Part shown: positions 61,192-64,000 of the stretch, one piece after another
Layout of the letters: each line of letters opens with the position of its first letter
How positions within the stretch are numbered: the first letter of the stretch is position 1
DNA from: Planotetraspora thailandica
Lineage (GTDB): Bacteria > Actinomycetota > Actinomycetes > Streptosporangiales > Streptosporangiaceae
DNA length: 64,000 bases
Assembly: GCF_016863335.1 (NCBI RefSeq)
Contig: NZ_BOOR01000053.1
Coordinates: 1 to 64,000 of the forward strand
Reading direction: 5' to 3'
The notes under the pieces: generated by a model
What the model was told of the DNA's origin: nothing
The model's database searches: none
Seen by the model: the letters and a program-made list of their open reading frames with translations, nothing else
Program-made: the position numbers and the translations under genes

Positions 61192-62222
61192 CGGTGTCAG
61201 AGCGCCTCATCCGGATCATTGTCGGCCTGTACCCGCTGGCCTATCGCGCCGAGCATCAGTCGGAGATCACTAGCACGGCGCGTGACTCGCTGGCCGGACG
61301 CGGACCAATCGAGGCCGTGCGCGAAGCGGCCGATCTCGCTGTCCACGCGCTCCGGCAACGCATCGGACTGACTGTCGGTTCGGTGCCAGGGACATTGGCG
61401 GCCAGCGCCGCACCCCTGGCTGCAGCGTCGGCCATCGCACTGTCAGGTGTGTTCCTTGTCTGCGCCGAATGGACCTGGGCCCCTAACCCCTATCTTCGTG
61501 ATCAGTACCTCGGTCATCTCGGCCCTTTCCCCACGCTGGGCCCCATCGTCTATCTCACGTGGCTGCTGGTGTTCTTAACGACTATCACTGGCCGAAGCGG
61601 CGTGGCACGGTTCCTGACAGCGGTGGCAGTGGCCGCGTCAGTTGCGATCATTCCCCTCGCGTGGCTGACCGGCGTAGACCGGCCACGGCTCTACCTGCTG
61701 AGCGCCCTGACGCTGCTTGGGAGCATCGTGTTGGCTGCGCCGGTCGATCCGCTGAAACGCTTGCCGTCGGACCGCAAGACTCTGGTGATCGCCACCGTCA
61801 CCATCACTGGGATCCTCTCGGCCGCCACGCTCGTTCATGGCTTCATCTACGCCGACAGTCTTCCCTGGGCTACGCCCGTCGCCCCTTGGTACCTCAGCCC
61901 TGTCGTCCTTAAGGATGTGGGTTCCTTGGTAGGGCCTGTCCTGGTGACCGCACTGATCGTCTCTGCCGTATGCATGCGGTGGAACCGGCAGCTTCCCCTG
62001 GCCATCGTCATGGTGGCACTTCCCTGGGCCGTGTTCGCCTACGGTGCCTCCGAGTACCGGCTGAACCGGCTCGCAGCGATCGGGACATGCGTGGCCGGAC
62101 TGATCGCACTTGGTCTGCTCATGGCGGCGATCAATGCCATTTACTACGCGGGGCGCCGTAGCGTCCCTCAAGGCCCGATTCCACAGCAGGACCCGACCGA
62201 CGGCACCTTACGTGATCATTGA
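61188..62222 (+). CDS. Membrane protein paired with PadR regulator
   Basis: The 344-aa protein begins with a short amphipathic/cytoplasmic segment (RLIRIIVGLYPLAYRAEHQ, as in many PadR-linked permease-like proteins with a DUF1707/YrhP-like start). It then has about eight hydrophobic segments. No ABC or enzymatic motif is visible. It is translated in overlap with padR and is probably its regulated target; substrate unknown. Confidence 0.78.
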   Translation: MTVSERLIRIIVGLYPLAYRAEHQSEITSTARDSLAGRGPIEAVREAADLAVHALRQRIGLTVGSVPGTLAASAAPLAAASAIALSGVFLVCAEWTWAPNPYLRDQYLGHLGPFPTLGPIVYLTWLLVFLTTITGRSGVARFLTAVAVAASVAIIPLAWLTGVDRPRLYLLSALTLLGSIVLAAPVDPLKRLPSDRKTLVIATVTITGILSAATLVHGFIYADSLPWATPVAPWYLSPVVLKDVGSLVGPVLVTALIVSAVCMRWNRQLPLAIVMVALPWAVFAYGASEYRLNRLAAIGTCVAGLIALGLLMAAINAIYYAGRRSVPQGPIPQQDPTDGTLRDH

Positions 62223-62263
62223 TCGGGGGCGGCTGCCGTGTCGGGGCTGGTCGGGGGCCGGGG

Positions 62264-63448
62264 TCAGGTCTGTGAGGGAGAGGTGATGAACATCTGCCGA
62301 CCGGCGAGCATCAGCGCCGCGCCCGCGGTGACTCCGCACGCGCCCATCACCGCGGCGACAGCCGGCCCGCCGTGGAGCAACAGCGATCCGCCGGCGGCCG
62401 AGCCGCCAGCGATGCCGGCGCCCACCAGGGTCACCAACCAGGAGAACGCCTCTGTGACGGTTCCCTCAGGGGCGAGGTCGCCCACCATGCCGAAGGAGAC
62501 GGACAGCAGCGGTGCGAAGAAGAGTCCGGTGACGACGGCGACCACCGCCATGCCGGGCGGTCCGGGCACGAGGGCCACCAGCCAATAGGAGGCCGCCATG
62601 CCGAACGCCAGCAACACCGCCTTCCGCGCGGGTGCGGCCCGCCAGTGGCGTGCGCCGTAGGTCCCGTAGAAGATCGCGCCGATGAGGGACCCCGTGGCGT
62701 TCAACGCCAGCAGGGTCCCGGCTCCGCCCGGAATGTGGTGGGAGTCGGCATAGGCCACGCTGAAGACGTTGAACGACCCCACAGCCAATCCTGCTCCGGC
62801 CAGGCCGAGGATGAGCAGCAGCAGGGCGGGGCTGTGCAGAGCACCGAGCCAGTGCGGTGTCCGCACGGCCGGTGCCCATGATCGTGAAGGCTCCGAGGTG
62901 CCCATCAGGAGGGCGCCCACGAGGCCGAGAGCCGCCGACACCCACAGGGCCGCCCGGGGCGATCCCGCCGCCGCGATGCCGGTCACCGCCAGTGGTCCGG
63001 CGATGAAGAGCAGTTCCTGGGCTCCGGCGTCCAAGGAGTAGGCGGATTCCAGTTCGCGGGGCTCCACCAGTTGCGGCCACAGGGCCCGCAGGCACGGCTC
63101 GAGGGGAGGGGTGGCGGCTCCGGCGATGACAGCGCCGAGGAAGGCGAGTGCCGTGCTGTGCGGTGCCAGCGCCAGCACCGCGTATCCGCCTGAAGCGACG
63201 ATCGCCGAGGCGGTGAGGACCCTCGGTTGCCCGAGCCGGTCGACGCAGCGCCCGAGGAGCGGCCCCGCGATCGCCTGCGCCACGGCGAAGGTTCCGGTGA
63301 CCAGCCCCACGGTCGCGTAATCGGCGCCTGTCTGACGGAGTGTCAGCGCGATGGCCAGGGCGGCCATCGCTGCGGGGAGGCGCCCGATCAGGGAGCCGCC
63401 CAGGAGACGGCCGACGTAGGGACGACGCAGGACGACGGTGTACGGCAT
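62264..63448 (-). CDS. Major facilitator superfamily transporter
   Basis: The 394-aa protein has about twelve membrane helices, with the MFS loop motif GPLLGRCVDRLGQPRVL between helices 2 and 3 and a central cytoplasmic loop EPSRSWAPAVRTPHW. It resembles drug- or sugar-efflux MFS proteins. ATG 63448 is chosen as the first start before the hydrophobic core (MPYTVVLRRPYVGRLLGG). A truncated UTRA regulator lies 65 nt upstream in the same direction and probably controls it. Confidence 0.85.
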   Translation of the reverse strand: MPYTVVLRRPYVGRLLGGSLIGRLPAAMAALAIALTLRQTGADYATVGLVTGTFAVAQAIAGPLLGRCVDRLGQPRVLTASAIVASGGYAVLALAPHSTALAFLGAVIAGAATPPLEPCLRALWPQLVEPRELESAYSLDAGAQELLFIAGPLAVTGIAAAGSPRAALWVSAALGLVGALLMGTSEPSRSWAPAVRTPHWLGALHSPALLLLILGLAGAGLAVGSFNVFSVAYADSHHIPGGAGTLLALNATGSLIGAIFYGTYGARHWRAAPARKAVLLAFGMAASYWLVALVPGPPGMAVVAVVTGLFFAPLLSVSFGMVGDLAPEGTVTEAFSWLVTLVGAGIAGGSAAGGSLLLHGGPAVAAVMGACGVTAGAALMLAGRQMFITSPSQT

Positions 63449-63513
63449 GGTGATCCTTGCAACGGGGTGGATGACGGCCGCGGCCCGGCGAGCGGGGCCG
63501 GGGGAGGGCGCCG

Positions 63514-64000
63514 CTAGCCGGTCTGCAGGATGGACAGGTGGCCTGCCCGGCTGAGGACCAGGTGCTTGGCGAGGTAGCACGGCGCGCCGCCCAGTGCGGC
63601 CGTCTGCGTCATGATCAGGACGGGCTCGCTCGCGGGGATTCCGAGGAGCGCCGCACGTGACGCACCGGGAGCGCCCGGCATGATCCGGACGGCTCCGGGG
63701 CCGATCCGCGGCCCGTACTTGTCCAGGAGGATCGACAGCAGGCTGCCGCTGTCGGCCGCCCGCATGGCGGCGGCGATCGCGTCACTGGTGTCGACGTCGA
63801 TCGCCCCAGCGGCAGGGAAGTGCTCCTGACTGAGTGCGACCACCTCGGCGTCGCGGGACAGGACGGTCTCGAAGAACCAAGTCGCAGCGTTGGCCCGCAG
63901 TCCCAGTTCCTCGGTGACGAAGGTGGCGGACTGATGCTGGAGCGTCACTTCGCTGCGGCTGAGCACGATCGGAGACGCCGGCGTGCTCAGGAGTTCCTCG
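63514..64000 (-). CDS. UTRA-domain regulator (GntR/HutC type), truncated by window edge
   Basis: At least 161 codons are open to the right end of the window, so the gene continues beyond it and its N-terminal DNA-binding domain is not visible. The visible part is a UTRA ligand-binding domain: VTEELGLRANAATWFFETVL, LLDKYGPRIGPGAVRIMPG and GAPCYLAKHLVLSRAGHL. UTRA regulators respond to small metabolites and often repress an adjacent transporter, here the MFS gene. Confidence 0.8.
   Translation of the reverse strand, partial: EELLSTPASPIVLSRSEVTLQHQSATFVTEELGLRANAATWFFETVLSRDAEVVALSQEHFPAAGAIDVDTSDAIAAAMRAADSGSLLSILLDKYGPRIGPGAVRIMPGAPGASRAALLGIPASEPVLIMTQTAALGGAPCYLAKHLVLSRAGHLSILQTG

Noticed and set aside
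1-64000. CRISPR arrays, rRNA genes, complete insertion sequences and known biosynthetic gene clusters
   Set aside because: I found no regular short-repeat/spacer array, no rRNA sequence, no intact transposase gene and no polyketide, peptide or terpene synthase in the window.

Overview
The window is chromosomal DNA of a high-GC actinobacterium. Mycothiol genes (mshA, mshD), GlnR, CarD, SenX3/RegX3, an HBHA-like protein, MurT/GatD, ECF sigma/anti-sigma pairs and many apparently leaderless genes all fit Actinobacteria. Overall gene style suggests a Streptosporangiales-type organism (Nonomuraea/Microbispora/Streptosporangium-like), but that placement is an inference. Two stretches keep gene orders I know from Mycobacterium tuberculosis: mshD-glnR-lmeA-thioredoxin-cysA-sseC-FABP (Rv0819 to Rv0813c) and XRE-hbhA-DUF2516 plus mshA-ybjN-gpm-senX3-regX3 (Rv0474 to Rv0491). 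carD-ispF-cysS-rlmB (Rv3583c to Rv3579c) is a third. Accessory DNA can be recognised as interruptions of these backbones.

Layout. 0.2-1.3 kb: TetR regulator and a membrane protein. 1.5-7.3 kb: a 5.8-kb island bounded by a 45-bp perfect repeat of the 3' half of tRNA-Gly(CCC). It carries a NarL-type two-component system, an ABC-2 exporter and a broken transposon-associated gene. 7.5-10.8 kb: dcd, a DUF47/Pit phosphate pair and mshD. 10.9-15.1 kb: secreted 5'-nucleotidase, vanadium-haloperoxidase-like enzyme and a small secreted protein. 15.2-20.6 kb: glnR, MoaD-like protein, LmeA-like protein, ECF sigma/anti-sigma, thioredoxin, and a sulfurtransferase operon with a cysteine-containing leader peptide. 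21.1-30.3 kb: the most unusual locus. It has a polytopic membrane protein, three membrane-anchored extracytoplasmic proteins, a membrane ATPase-like protein with a disabled P-loop, and a 1055-aa HerA/DUF87 ATPase. 30.4-37.7 kb: murT-gatD, DsrE, nitrobindin-like protein, a candidate structured RNA, a Nur-like Fur protein, ygfZ, dtd, asparaginase and CorA. 37.7-39.4 kb: a patch with two gene fragments (AlaX C-terminus, PhoD C-terminus) around a MinD-like ATPase. 39.4-45.8 kb: alaX, DUF2516, hbhA, XRE, M56/BlaI pair, macrodomain, GNAT, methyltransferase, SDR. 46-52.4 kb: mshA, ybjN, gpmA, a repeat block, phoU, senX3-regX3, lipoprotein. 52.6-58.9 kb: carD, ispF, YeaQ-like, DUF2637, PPOX, cysS, rlmB, tRNA-Thr. 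59-64 kb: integrase fossil beside tRNA-Thr, two regulator/membrane-protein pairs with visible operators, an MFS transporter and a truncated UTRA regulator.

Functional themes are phosphate handling (Pit/DUF47, PhoU, SenX3/RegX3, secreted nucleotidase), thiol and sulfur metabolism (mshA, mshD, sulfurtransferase operon, DsrE, cysS), cell-envelope work (murT/gatD, LmeA-like, HerA-associated locus), and repeated use of tRNA genes as integration sites. At least a dozen genes show a TANNNT -10 hexamer 6-8 nt before the start codon, so much of this region is probably read from leaderless transcripts.
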